Assembly: GCA_947302715.1 (NCBI GenBank)
Contig: CAMYVY010000001.1
Location: 124,001 to 188,000 of the forward strand
Length of the DNA stretch: 64,000 nt
Direction of reading: 5' to 3'
From: an uncultured Clostridia bacterium
GTDB taxonomy: Bacteria; Bacillota; Clostridia; Peptostreptococcales; Anaerovoracaceae
Below the pieces are notes generated by a model that searched no databases, was not told where the DNA came from, and saw only the letters and a list, made by a program, of their open reading frames with translations. Made by a program: the position numbers and the translations under genes. Positions 1 through 8,681 of the stretch are shown here, in pieces (the stretch's first letter is position 1; each line of letters starts with the position of its first letter).

Positions 1-754
1 GATATTCCCTATATGCGGACTCAACCTCCGGATTGTTGAATTTGACGCTTTCAATCGTGGTATTAAAGGTCGTATGCCTGCAGTGATCCGACCAATATGT
101 ATCTATAACCTTGATTTCGGTAATCGTGGGATTCCTTGGTTTTTCAAGGCCAGCAAAGTATTCTCTAACCATCTTGATGTCCGCCAAATCCATGGCGAGA
201 CCGCGGTCTTTGATGAACTCAGAAAGTTCATCGTCGGACATCTTGATGAAACCTGTCACGATTTCAACCTTCTTCGGTATCTCGTATTCGACTTTTAATG
301 TATCAAAATCGGATAGCGCTGCCTCCCTGGATTCAACGGGGTTTATTAAATGTGCCTTAATTCTTTCAACATCGGTATTTGTAATACTTCCGGACAGAAT
401 ATATACCTTTGCGGAGCGTATTTCCGGGCGCTCGCCTTTGCTGATTAACTGAATGCATTCGGCTGCTGAACTCGCCCTTTGATCGAACTGTCCCGGAAGA
501 TATTCAACGGCAAAAACGGACTCCCCTGCCTTTATCTTTAAATCCCAGAACGTCTCATCGACCTGCGGCTCCGAAAAGACCGTATTTACAGCCTTGTAAA
601 ACAGTTCTTCATCGATGTCTTCGGCATCATATCTATTAATGACGCGAACGTCCCTAAGACCCTTGATGCCCAAGAAATCAACGATTTCTGCCTTTATCTT
701 CCTGGCTTCGTTATCAAAACCCTTTTTCTTTTCGACATAAATTCTGTAAACCAT
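1..754 (-). CDS. purL: Phosphoribosylformylglycinamidine synthase PurL, N-terminal part (runs off the window)
   Basis: This is the first 251 codons of the ATP- and glutamine-dependent enzyme that converts FGAR to FGAM, the fourth step of purine synthesis. The start is ATG at 752-754, preceded by AAGGA. The protein opens MVYRIYVEKKKGFDNEA, resembling the single-chain Clostridia/streptococcal form (TIGR01857-like, about 1,240 residues in the family). Near the end of the visible part is the diagnostic PurL stretch VIDTYWSDHCRHTTF. The frame is open to base 1, so the catalytic and glutaminase domains lie outside the window. It is the last visible gene of the purine operon, separated from purD by a lipoprotein gene. 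The family call is secure; the exact subfamily is inferred from the N-terminus. Confidence 0.93.
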   Translation of the reverse strand, partial: MVYRIYVEKKKGFDNEARKIKAEIVDFLGIKGLRDVRVINRYDAEDIDEELFYKAVNTVFSEPQVDETFWDLKIKAGESVFAVEYLPGQFDQRASSAAECIQLISKGERPEIRSAKVYILSGSITNTDVERIKAHLINPVESREAALSDFDTLKVEYEIPKKVEIVTGFIKMSDDELSEFIKDRGLAMDLADIKMVREYFAGLEKPRNPTITEIKVIDTYWSDHCRHTTFNTTIESVKFNNPEVESAYREY

Positions 755-801
755 ATTCTGTCCTTTGTAAATAGTTTAATTTAGTCTATAACAAATAATA
801 A

Positions 802-1485
802 TTATTCACCAAAAGCATTCATGATGGATTCCAAATATCCGGATTCATCATCCATGGTCCAAACGCCATCCTTCTTGGTAAATGTGGCAGTGAAGGATTC
901 CGTGCTCACCGGCATCTCAGGGTCTTCAGCGATTTTCATAAAGATCTCGCCAAATGCCTTGTACGCCTCCTCTTCCGTCATTTCAGCGGCGTCGAGATCC
1001 GCAGAGAATTCCTCTAATTTTTCGTCCTGATACGCATCCATTTTGGTGAAATCCGGCATCGTCATGAGAAGTTCAACAGAGCCCTTGTCACCGTCAACGG
1101 TTATATCACCTGTTGTCAAATCGCAGTGACCCGCCATTGCAGTCGCATAGTCGTCGGGATTAACTCCAATCATCTCAAATAGCGCCATCGTTTCTTCGTC
1201 AGCCTTCAAGCTTTCGCTGATACTAATAGTAAGCTCTTCTCGGAACATCTTACCTTGATTTTCAAATACCGTATCAGCCAGCGCTTCCTCGTCGGACTTT
1301 CCCTGGACTTCACTCGTTTCTTCTTTCGTTTCTTCCTTGGTTTCTTCGGAAGCTTCCTCTTCGGCGGCCTCCTCTGTTTCTGCGGAATTATCGTTGGTGT
1401 CCGAAGAAGTATCGGAGTTTCCGCATGCAGTTAGCGATGTGATAACCAGCATAAGGATTAGTAGTATGACAGCTTTCTTTTTCAT
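802..1485 (-). CDS. Putative lipoprotein of unknown function inside the purine operon
   Basis: A 227-residue exported lipoprotein. The start is set at the ATG at 1483-1485 because AGGAGG sits 7 bases upstream; an in-frame start 18 bases earlier has no such site. Residues 1-20 form a lipoprotein signal peptide ending in the lipobox LTAC, with Cys as the likely lipidated residue. A linker rich in Glu, Ser and Thr follows to about residue 60, then a folded domain of about 160 residues ending in a segment (TATFTKKDGVWTMDDESGY) typical of small NTF2-like or DUF5105-like lipoprotein domains. I cannot assign a function. It lies between purD and purL in the same orientation, 37 bp after purD, so it is probably co-transcribed, but nothing shows a role in purine synthesis. 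Confidence 0.8.
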   Translation of the reverse strand: MKKKAVILLILMLVITSLTACGNSDTSSDTNDNSAETEEAAEEEASEETKEETKEETSEVQGKSDEEALADTVFENQGKMFREELTISISESLKADEETMALFEMIGVNPDDYATAMAGHCDLTTGDITVDGDKGSVELLMTMPDFTKMDAYQDEKLEEFSADLDAAEMTEEEAYKAFGEIFMKIAEDPEMPVSTESFTATFTKKDGVWTMDDESGYLESIMNAFGE

Positions 1486-1522
1486 AACAATTCCTCCTGT
1501 CAAACGTTCTTTCTTGTAATAG

Positions 1523-2797
1523 TTATTTTTTCATTAAAGCCCGTCTACCGATGTCACTTCTATAAAAGGCATTATCAAAATGGACTTTTGATACAGTGTT
1601 ATAAGCCTTGGAAATCGCATCCTCCAAGGTTTCTGCGGTTTCAGTCACTCCGAGTACACGACCGCCGTTTGTAAGAAGCTTTCCGTCATCGCTTAGCTTG
1701 GCTCCTGCTATAAATATATTGCCGTTAGCATCCGAATCATCAGGAGGAAGCGTAATTTCATAGCCCTTCTCATAACTCCCAGGATAACCATTTGATGCCA
1801 TAATTACGCAGCAAGCAGCACCACCATCAAAGATAACTTCAGCTTCATCAAGAGTCTCGTTTGTAACATTAATCATTATGTCTAACAAATCGGATTTAAG
1901 GAGTGGAAGAACCACCTGAGTCTCCGGGTCACCGAAACGGCAATTGTACTCAATTACCTTGGGGCCGTCCTTTGTAATCATGAGGCCAAAGTAGAGGCAG
2001 CCCTTGAATCTTCTCCCTTCCCTATTCATCGCAATCATAGTTGGAAGGAAGATTTCCTCTCTGCAAATCTCAGCGACCTCCTCGGTATAATATGGATTTG
2101 GCGCAATCGTTCCCATTCCGCCGGTATTAAGTCCCTTGTCGTCATCCAGAGCACGCTTGTGGTCCATTGAAGAAACCATCGGAATCAAGGTGTTTCCATC
2201 CGTAAATGAAAGAACCGAAACCTCAGGTCCCTCAAGGAATTCCTCGATTACTATCATATCTCCGCTTTTTCCAAATGCCTTATCCTCCATTATGGATTTA
2301 ATCGCATTCTTGGCATCTTCACGTGATTCTGCAATAATTACTCCCTTTCCGAGAGCAAGACCGTCAGCCTTTACTACGACGGGAATGCTGCAAGTTTCAA
2401 CATAGTCATATGCGGCTTCGGGACTGTCAAAAATCTCATATTCAGCCGTAGGAATCCCGTATTTTTTCATGAGTTCCTTGGAAAAGGCCTTGCTGCCCTC
2501 TATGATCGCTGCGTCCTTTGATGGCCCAAAGCAAGGAATACCTTCGGATTCGAGCATGTCGACAAGCCCCATAACGAGAGGATCATCGGGAGCAACCACT
2601 GCATAATCTATATCGTTAGACTTTGCGAATTCCACAATCCTTTCGAGTTCGGTTGCACCGATATCTACGCATTCCGCATCCATTGCAATTCCGCCGTTTC
2701 CGGGAAGGGCGTAAATCTTTTCGACATTGGGATTCTTCTTAATACTCTTTATGATGGCATGCTCTCTTCCGCCACCACCAACAACTACAATTTTCAT
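1523..2797 (-). CDS. purD: Phosphoribosylamine-glycine ligase (GAR synthetase)
   Basis: Joins glycine to 5-phosphoribosylamine using ATP, the second step of purine synthesis. At 424 residues it has the normal length. The N-terminus MKIVVVGGGGREHAI is the PurD signature. An ATP-grasp fold follows, with KADGLALGKGV around residues 142-152 (ATP binding) and the PurD motif EYNCRFGDPETQ around 285-296. The C-terminal domain ends near VHFDNAFYRSDIGRRAL. A gene for a stand-alone formyltransferase (purH-like) lies 67 bp upstream and a lipoprotein gene follows. No odd residues or breaks are seen. Confidence 0.97.
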   Translation of the reverse strand: MKIVVVGGGGREHAIIKSIKKNPNVEKIYALPGNGGIAMDAECVDIGATELERIVEFAKSNDIDYAVVAPDDPLVMGLVDMLESEGIPCFGPSKDAAIIEGSKAFSKELMKKYGIPTAEYEIFDSPEAAYDYVETCSIPVVVKADGLALGKGVIIAESREDAKNAIKSIMEDKAFGKSGDMIVIEEFLEGPEVSVLSFTDGNTLIPMVSSMDHKRALDDDKGLNTGGMGTIAPNPYYTEEVAEICREEIFLPTMIAMNREGRRFKGCLYFGLMITKDGPKVIEYNCRFGDPETQVVLPLLKSDLLDIMINVTNETLDEAEVIFDGGAACCVIMASNGYPGSYEKGYEITLPPDDSDANGNIFIAGAKLSDDGKLLTNGGRVLGVTETAETLEDAISKAYNTVSKVHFDNAFYRSDIGRRALMKK

Positions 2798-2864
2798 TAT
2801 TAATACTCTCTTTGTATGATATGTCTACTATGCGATATCAACTCACAGGGTTACGACTTCCACA

Positions 2865-4049
2865 TTAATGATGGAATAAACGCATGCCGGTGAATGCCAT
2901 CACCATATCATATTTATCGCAGACCTCAATTACGTTGTCGTCACGAACCGATCCACCGGGCTCTGCAATAAAGCTGACCCCGCTTCTCTTTGCTCGTTCA
3001 ATATTATCCCCGAATGGGAAGAACGCATCGCTTCCGAGAGCAACACCCGTAAGCTTATCGAGATAAGCCCTCTTTTCTTCCTTGGTGAATTCCTTTGGTT
3101 TCTCGGTGAATACCTTTTGCCAGGCACCGTCTGCCAGAACTTCTTCCGGTGTTTCCCCCAAGTAGACGTCGATTGCATTATCTCTGTCCGGGCGACCAAC
3201 GTCATCTCTAAACGGGAGATTTATTACTCTTTCAGACTGTCTTAGGCTCCAGAAATCAGCCTTGCTTCCGGCGAGCCTGGTGCAATGGATTCTGGACTGC
3301 TGGCCTGCGCCAACGCCTATGGCCTGTCCATCGACGGCAAAAGCAACGGAATTCGACTGCGTATACTTGAGCGTAATCAGGGCGATCATCAGGTCTCTTT
3401 TCCCTTCGGGCGTAAAATTCTTGTTTGCCGTTACGATATTCTCCAATACGCTTTCGTCAATCTTATAATCGTTTCTCCCCTGCTGGAATGTGATTCCGTA
3501 AACCTGTTTCTTTTCTATAGGCTGCGGGACATAGTCCTTGTCGATTTTTACTACGTTATATCCGCCCTTCTTTTTGGACTTTAGAATTTCAAGTGCTTCC
3601 GGTGTATAGTCCGGCGCTATTATTCCGTCGGATACTTCTCTCTTTAGGATTCGCGCGGTCACTTCGTCGCAAGTATCGGATAGCGCAACCCAATCACCGA
3701 AGCTGCACATTCTGTCTGTTCCTCTTGCTCTCGCATATGCAGTTGCAATCGGTGAATCATCGAGTCCTTCGATATCGTCAACAAAGCAGGCCTTCTTCAG
3801 AATCTCGCTCATCGGAACTGCAACGGCTGCAGAGGTTGGGCTTACATGTTTAAACGATGTTGCCGCAGGGAGTCCTGTTGCTTCTTTGACTTCCTTAACG
3901 AGCTGCCAGCTGTTGAAGGCGTCCAGGAAATTGATAAAACCCGGACGGCCGTTCAGAATTTCAATCGGAAGGTCCGATCCATCCTCCATATAAATCATCG
4001 ACGGCTTTTGATTTGGATTACATCCATACTTTAATTCAAATTCTTTCAT
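2865..4049 (-). CDS. purH: Stand-alone AICAR formyltransferase (PurH C-terminal domain homologue)
   Basis: Transfers a formyl group from 10-formyl-tetrahydrofolate to AICAR, giving FAICAR. The protein has 394 residues and starts directly in the AICARFT fold (MKEFELKYGCNPNQKP). It contains SFKHVSPTSAAVAVP, with the catalytic Lys-His pair near residues 67-68, and ends GMRLFHH as AICARFT domains do. The roughly 200-residue N-terminal IMP cyclohydrolase (MGS-like) domain of ordinary bifunctional PurH (about 510 residues) is absent, and the upstream DNA holds a different gene with its own start, so this is not a truncation. The next gene upstream encodes a PurO-like cyclohydrolase that should do the missing step. 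Confidence 0.93.
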   Translation of the reverse strand: MKEFELKYGCNPNQKPSMIYMEDGSDLPIEILNGRPGFINFLDAFNSWQLVKEVKEATGLPAATSFKHVSPTSAAVAVPMSEILKKACFVDDIEGLDDSPIATAYARARGTDRMCSFGDWVALSDTCDEVTARILKREVSDGIIAPDYTPEALEILKSKKKGGYNVVKIDKDYVPQPIEKKQVYGITFQQGRNDYKIDESVLENIVTANKNFTPEGKRDLMIALITLKYTQSNSVAFAVDGQAIGVGAGQQSRIHCTRLAGSKADFWSLRQSERVINLPFRDDVGRPDRDNAIDVYLGETPEEVLADGAWQKVFTEKPKEFTKEEKRAYLDKLTGVALGSDAFFPFGDNIERAKRSGVSFIAEPGGSVRDDNVIEVCDKYDMVMAFTGMRLFHH

Positions 4050-4106
4050 TAGAAGCCTCTTTCCTTGTAAAAATGGGGTTGCACTTTTTAATTATATATG
4101 GCGGAC

Positions 4107-4829
4107 TTACTGATACTTATTAATCAGCGTATCCTCATAATTACCGGTTTCGATGTCGGTATAACGGACATAGAGGGAAATTTTGTTGGCATCATCAAGT
4201 GAATTCCATATCTCTTCAGCAAAGGCATTGATGTCGCTCGGTATATCCACCCTCTTCGGTTCACCCTGGAAGGTCGGAATCGGGTTTCCGTCCGTAACAT
4301 ATGTATGTATAAAGTGACCCAGACCCGGCGCACCTTCATATTCATAGAAATATCTGTTGCAGATGATCCCATCGGGATCCCCAGCCTTCAAAATGCTCAT
4401 CTTGTAATAAGGTATTCCCTTATGAGAAATCCAGGCGATTCCGCTGATTCTGGGCGTCCAGTTTGGACCGTCCGGCTCAAACGCCCTTGTTCTGAGAGCA
4501 TCGGCAAAGGTCTCTTGTCTATCAAGATAATCGCGTATGGTATCGGTCTGATCTCCGTTGGTTACTATCAGATAATCCTTATAGACCCTGAGCGGATAAT
4601 AGATGATAAGTGACGGATCCTCCACCTTGCTTTCATCAAAGGGAACAATCATCACATCGTCGCCGTCCTTAACAAACATTCTGTTTCTGCTGTTATCCGA
4701 GCGACCCATGATAAAATAGGCAGTTACCAGCTTATTTGCTTCGGGATTAATTCCTAAGATAATCCCTCTTCCCGGATAAGGATTCCCGGAAACAAGTTCG
4801 TTAAACTCTTTTACTTCGTAGACATCCAT
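4107..4829 (-). CDS. purO: PurO-like IMP cyclohydrolase
   Basis: Predicted to close the ring of FAICAR to give IMP, the last step of the pathway. The protein has 240 residues. The N-terminal segment SGNPYPGRGIILGINPE and the stretch YFIMGRSDNSRNR match the PurO/IMP cyclohydrolase-like family (PF07826), first known from archaea and also found in Firmicutes. It lies 57 bp upstream of the formyltransferase that lacks its own cyclohydrolase domain, which strongly supports the assignment. The start is ATG with GGGAG upstream. The enzymatic step is inferred from family and context. Confidence 0.88.
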   Translation of the reverse strand: MDVYEVKEFNELVSGNPYPGRGIILGINPEANKLVTAYFIMGRSDNSRNRMFVKDGDDVMIVPFDESKVEDPSLIIYYPLRVYKDYLIVTNGDQTDTIRDYLDRQETFADALRTRAFEPDGPNWTPRISGIAWISHKGIPYYKMSILKAGDPDGIICNRYFYEYEGAPGLGHFIHTYVTDGNPIPTFQGEPKRVDIPSDINAFAEEIWNSLDDANKISLYVRYTDIETGNYEDTLINKYQ

Positions 4830-4844
4830 AGCTAAATCTCCCTT

Positions 4845-5042
4845 CTATTTAAGTCGCTTTTCGTCGTTCTTGTCCTTCTTTTCCTGGAAGGTAGCAAAGA
4901 CTCCAAGCGCAGTTATTACTACGCCCATTATAAAGAATCTCGGAAAGAACGGATGCATCTCACGCCCTGAAATAAAGAAAAATGCAATACCGAGAACCGA
5001 TATTCCAAGTATTAATAGACCTACCTTTAAACCATTATTCAT
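4845..5042 (-). CDS. Small two-helix membrane protein of unknown function
   Basis: A 65-residue protein starting MNNGLKVGLLILGISV, with two hydrophobic segments (about residues 5-23 and 33-52) and a highly charged cytoplasmic-type tail (EKKDKNDEKRLK). The start is the ATG at 5040-5042, preceded by GGAG; a longer in-frame extension to 5129 would overlap purN and has no ribosome-binding site. It sits between purN and purO in the same orientation with only short gaps, so it is probably part of the purine operon. No family was recognised. A nucleobase-related role would be speculation. Confidence 0.65.
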   Translation of the reverse strand: MNNGLKVGLLILGISVLGIAFFFISGREMHPFFPRFFIMGVVITALGVFATFQEKKDKNDEKRLK

Positions 5043-5091
5043 TAGACACACACTCCAAATATTTATTTTGATAATACAATTGTCATCCCTG

Positions 5092-5685
5092 CTAATTGGA
5101 AAGACTCTTATGTTCAGAAATAATCTCACTTATGGACTCAACAGCCATGGGGAGAATTACCCATTCGGCTTCCTCCATTATTCTCCTTTGAAGAATCTCG
5201 GGAGTATCCCCCGGCTCAACATAGACCGCCTTTTGAGCGATGATTTTTCCGCCGTCCGGAACCTCATTCACAAAGTGCACCGTGGCACCGGAAACCTTGA
5301 CGCCGTATTCGAGCGCCATTTCATGAACATGGATCCCATAGCAGCCCTTGCCTCCGAAGGACGGAAGGAGCGCAGGATGAACATTGATAATCCTGTCGGG
5401 AAATTCAGCAATGAACTTGGGACTGAGAATTCTAAGGAAACCGGCCAAAACGATTAAATCTATTTGAGCAGATTTGAGCTTCTCAATGAGTTCCTGTTCC
5501 TCTTTATAAACAAAGGTCTCTATATGAGCATTTTGGGCCCTCTCAAGGGCATATGCATTTTGGTTCGTGCTTGCAACGAGCACAATCTCGCCGCTATTTA
5601 TTATTCCCGACTTTTCTGCATCGATCAGAGCTTGTAAATTCGTTCCTCCGCCCGACACCAGAACCGCAATACGCGCCTTATTCAT
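5092..5685 (-). CDS. purN: Phosphoribosylglycinamide formyltransferase
   Basis: Formylates GAR with 10-formyl-tetrahydrofolate. From the start chosen here (MNKARIAVLVSGGGTNLQAL, 197 residues) the length fits the family; the alternative start 60 bases upstream would add 20 atypical residues overlapping purM. Visible motifs are the N-terminal glycine-rich loop SGGGTNLQALI, INVHPALLPSFGGKGCYG (catalytic His in HPALLPSF) and the catalytic-region stretch VKVSGATVHFVNEVPDGG. The start codon lies just past the end of purM, with a GGTGAT site, suggesting translational coupling with purM. Confidence 0.95.
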   Translation of the reverse strand: MNKARIAVLVSGGGTNLQALIDAEKSGIINSGEIVLVASTNQNAYALERAQNAHIETFVYKEEQELIEKLKSAQIDLIVLAGFLRILSPKFIAEFPDRIINVHPALLPSFGGKGCYGIHVHEMALEYGVKVSGATVHFVNEVPDGGKIIAQKAVYVEPGDTPEILQRRIMEEAEWVILPMAVESISEIISEHKSLSN

Positions 5686-5689
5686 ATCA

Positions 5690-6730
5690 TCACCAAATTC
5701 TAACTTCTTTTTCACCAAGGACAACTTTTCCGAGAATATATGCATCTTCCCCTTGCTCCTTAAGTAAGGCGATGCTCTTTTCGGCGTCCTCGGGAGATAC
5801 TATAACCGCCATTCCTACACCCATGTTAAAGGTATTGAACATATCCCTCTCCGGAATATTCCCGGTTTTCATTATAAGGTCGAATATCGGAAGTACCCTT
5901 ACGTCCTCTCTCTTTATTTCAGCCGCAAATCCATCGGGGAGTGCCCTTGGAATATTCTCATAGAATCCGCCACCCGTAATGTGTGCCATGGATTTCACTT
6001 TTACATTATCAAGAAGATTCAGTACGGGCTTTACATAAATCTTGGTCGGTGTGAGAAGCGTTTCTCCGAGGGACTTACCGCAGAGTTCCTCCAAGGGGGC
6101 TTTGATGTTGGAATTTTCAACATCAAAAACCTTGCGAACAAGAGAGAATCCATTTGAATGAACGCCGGAAGACGGAATCGCTATTATGATATCCCCTTCC
6201 TCGACGTTTTCTTTGTTTAAAACCTTTGATTTATCTACGACACCAACGGCAAAGCCTGCGAGGTCGTATTCATCCTCGGGGTAAAATCCGGGCATTTCGG
6301 CAGTTTCTCCGCCAATCAGCGCAGCATTCGACTGAATGCATCCCTTAGAAACACCCTTAACAATCTCAGCTATCTTTTCGGGATAATTCTTTCCACATGC
6401 AATATAATCGAGGAAATATAGCGGCTTAGCTCCAACGCAAAGGATGTCGTTTACGCACATTGCAACACAGTCAATTCCGACCGTATCGTGCTTATCCATC
6501 AAGAATGCCATCTTTAGCTTGGTTCCAACGCCGTCGGTTCCGCTTACCAAGATCGGATTTGGGATTCCGGTAATATCAAGTTCAAATAGACCGCCAAATC
6601 CTCCGATATCGGTATCGGCGCCCCTTATAATCGTTCGCGCCACGTATTCCTTCATGAGTTCCACGGACCTATAGCCCGCAGTAATATCAACACCGGCTTC
6701 CTTATAGCTTTCGCTGAATGATTTTGCCAT
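5690..6730 (-). CDS. purM: Phosphoribosylformylglycinamidine cyclo-ligase (AIR synthetase)
   Basis: Closes the imidazole ring of FGAM with ATP to give AIR. It has 346 residues, the usual length. Visible motifs are the N-terminal YKEAGVDITAGYRSVELMK, the ATP-binding region VSGTDGVGTKLKMAF (about residues 61-75), GGETAEMPGFY (about 140-150) and MAHITGGGFYENIPRALP (about 245-262). It lies 2 bp after purF and immediately before purN. The C-terminal end ILGKVVLGEKEVRIW is intact. Confidence 0.97.
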   Translation of the reverse strand: MAKSFSESYKEAGVDITAGYRSVELMKEYVARTIIRGADTDIGGFGGLFELDITGIPNPILVSGTDGVGTKLKMAFLMDKHDTVGIDCVAMCVNDILCVGAKPLYFLDYIACGKNYPEKIAEIVKGVSKGCIQSNAALIGGETAEMPGFYPEDEYDLAGFAVGVVDKSKVLNKENVEEGDIIIAIPSSGVHSNGFSLVRKVFDVENSNIKAPLEELCGKSLGETLLTPTKIYVKPVLNLLDNVKVKSMAHITGGGFYENIPRALPDGFAAEIKREDVRVLPIFDLIMKTGNIPERDMFNTFNMGVGMAVIVSPEDAEKSIALLKEQGEDAYILGKVVLGEKEVRIW

Positions 6731-6732
6731 TA

Positions 6733-8163
6733 CTATTTCCTCTCACTAATTTTGTGTTCAAAGCGGTCCTTCTCGGTTGTAGTCGGTTCCTTTGTCGGAT
6801 ATTCTCCGCTAAAGCAAGCATGGCAATATCCTTCACCGACCTCAGTTCCAATAAGTTCGTTTAGATGATCTATTTCAAGGTATCCGACGCTGTCTGCGCC
6901 AACCTCCTTAGCAATTTCTTCCGTCGTAAGTCTGCAGGCTATGAGGTTGTCTCTAGAATCGATATCGGTTCCGTAATAACAAGGATTCATAAACGGAGGT
7001 GCGGATGACATCACATGAATTTCAGTGGCTCCTGCCTCTCTAACCCTCTTTATGATTCTTGCGATTGTGGTACCTCTAACTATTGAATCATCGACCAAAA
7101 CTACGCGCTTCCCGGAGACCGTGTCCTTTAAGACATTTAATTTAATCATGACCTTGTCTTCCCTGTTAGACTGACCGGGAGCGATAAAGGTTCGCCCTAT
7201 GTATTTATTCTTGATGAAGCCGAAGCCATAAGGAATACCGGACTCCTTAGCATATCCAAGTGCCGCGCTAAGTCCGGAATCGGGAACGCCTATTACAACA
7301 TCAGCATCAACAGGATGCTCCTTCGCAAGACATGCACCTGCCCTCATTCTCGCCATATGGACGCTTACTCCTTCTATTTCGGAGTCCGGGCGAGCAAAGT
7401 AAAGGTATTCAAAAATGCAAATCTTGTGAGGTGCTTTGTTGCAGTGTGTTTTGATGGAATTAATTCCATCGGCGGAGAAAACGACGATTTCTCCTGGTTC
7501 CAAATCCCTTATATATTTCGCATCGACCGCATCAAGAGCGCAGGTCTCCGAGGCTATAATGTAGGTCCCGTCGTCTCTCATACCGTATAGCAAGGGTCTA
7601 AAGCCATATGGATCTCTAACAGCAATCATCTTGCTCGGAGACATTATGACAAGTGAATATGCCCCTTCGAGCTTATCCATTGATTTTTCAACAGCTTCTT
7701 CTATCGAGCCGCTTTTGATGCGTTCCTTGGTGATTATGTATGCAATAACTTCCGTATCATTTGATGAATGGAAAATTGAGCCTTCGAGCTCGAGTTCATG
7801 CCTGAGTTCGTAAGCGTTTACGAGATTGCCGTTATGAGCAATTGCCATATGGCCCTTGTGATGGTTTACGACCATGGGCTGAGAATTGGCTCTGGTGCTG
7901 GTTCCGGTAGTTCCGTATCTGACATGTCCAACCGCCATATTTCCAAGTCCGAGTTCGCTTAAACCATCTGCATCAAAGACTTCTTCTACGAGACCAACGT
8001 CCTTTCTGCTTGTAAAGACGCCATCGTCATTCACCACGATTCCGCAGTTTTCCTGACCTCTGTGCTGGAGTGCGAATAGACCGTAATAGGTCGTATGCGC
8101 CACATCCATCGTTTTGTTTGCAAATATTCCAAAGAGTCCGCACTCTTCACGTAAATTGCTCAT
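6733..8163 (-). CDS. purF: Amidophosphoribosyltransferase
   Basis: Commits PRPP to purine synthesis by replacing pyrophosphate with glutamine-derived ammonia. The protein has 476 residues. It begins MSNLREECGLFGIF: a short propeptide followed by Cys8, the N-terminal nucleophile of the glutaminase domain once the propeptide is removed. The PRPP site VVLVDDSIVRGTT lies around residues 355-367. A Cys-rich C-terminal end (EGYCHACFSGEYP) together with upstream Cys residues indicates the Bacillus-type form with a 4Fe-4S cluster. It sits between purE and purM with short gaps and has an AAGGAG site. Confidence 0.97.
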   Translation of the reverse strand: MSNLREECGLFGIFANKTMDVAHTTYYGLFALQHRGQENCGIVVNDDGVFTSRKDVGLVEEVFDADGLSELGLGNMAVGHVRYGTTGTSTRANSQPMVVNHHKGHMAIAHNGNLVNAYELRHELELEGSIFHSSNDTEVIAYIITKERIKSGSIEEAVEKSMDKLEGAYSLVIMSPSKMIAVRDPYGFRPLLYGMRDDGTYIIASETCALDAVDAKYIRDLEPGEIVVFSADGINSIKTHCNKAPHKICIFEYLYFARPDSEIEGVSVHMARMRAGACLAKEHPVDADVVIGVPDSGLSAALGYAKESGIPYGFGFIKNKYIGRTFIAPGQSNREDKVMIKLNVLKDTVSGKRVVLVDDSIVRGTTIARIIKRVREAGATEIHVMSSAPPFMNPCYYGTDIDSRDNLIACRLTTEEIAKEVGADSVGYLEIDHLNELIGTEVGEGYCHACFSGEYPTKEPTTTEKDRFEHKISERK

Positions 8164-8192
8164 TACTTTAATCTCCTTTAGACTGTTAGATA

Positions 8193-8681
8193 TTAATATT
8201 TGTTTTCTATTTCTTCATTCTTTTTCAAAACTTTGATTTTGGCTGATTCGCGGCGACTTTTAAGCTTGGCTTCAATGCTCTCGTCATATACGGAGAGAAT
8301 CTCCGCTGCCAAAAGCGCAGCATTTTCGGCACCGTCTATCGCTACTGTAGCAACAGGTATTCCGCCCGGCATCTGAACCGTGGATAGAAGTGCATCGAGT
8401 CCGTCCAGGGTGCTTGATTTGATTGGAATACCAATCACGGGAAGCGTTGTATTTGCGGCAATTGCACCCGCCAAATGGGCAGCTTTTCCCGCGGCGCAGA
8501 TAATTGCACCAAAGTCATTTGCTCTCGCATTTAAGGCGAATTCCCTTGCCTCCTCAGGCGTCCTATGCGCCGAATATACGTGAACTTCTTTTGGAATTTC
8601 GAGTTCATCCAATACGTTAATCGCCTTCTCAACTACGGGAAGGTCACTGTCCGAACCCATTATTATCGCAATCTTTTTCAT
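8193..8681 (-). CDS. purE: N5-carboxyaminoimidazole ribonucleotide mutase (PurE)
   Basis: Interconverts N5-CAIR and CAIR (class I PurE). It has 162 residues with the motifs IMGSDSDLPVVEKAI near the N-terminus, VYSAHRTPEEA (catalytic His near residue 40) and AAGKAAHLAGAIAANTTLPVIGIP. No purK gene is adjacent in this window, so the partner carboxylase is either elsewhere or replaced. The ATG overlaps the TGA of the upstream ruvX gene by four bases (ATGA), with a GGGAGA site inside ruvX, so the two are translationally coupled. It has a charged C-terminal tail of about 20 residues (RRESAKIKVLKKNEE). Confidence 0.96.
   Translation of the reverse strand: MKKIAIIMGSDSDLPVVEKAINVLDELEIPKEVHVYSAHRTPEEAREFALNARANDFGAIICAAGKAAHLAGAIAANTTLPVIGIPIKSSTLDGLDALLSTVQMPGGIPVATVAIDGAENAALLAAEILSVYDESIEAKLKSRRESAKIKVLKKNEEIENKY

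Noticed and set aside
2865..4049. Truncated purH pseudogene
   Set aside because: The formyltransferase domain is complete with its own start, and a PurO-like cyclohydrolase gene is adjacent, so the split is functional.
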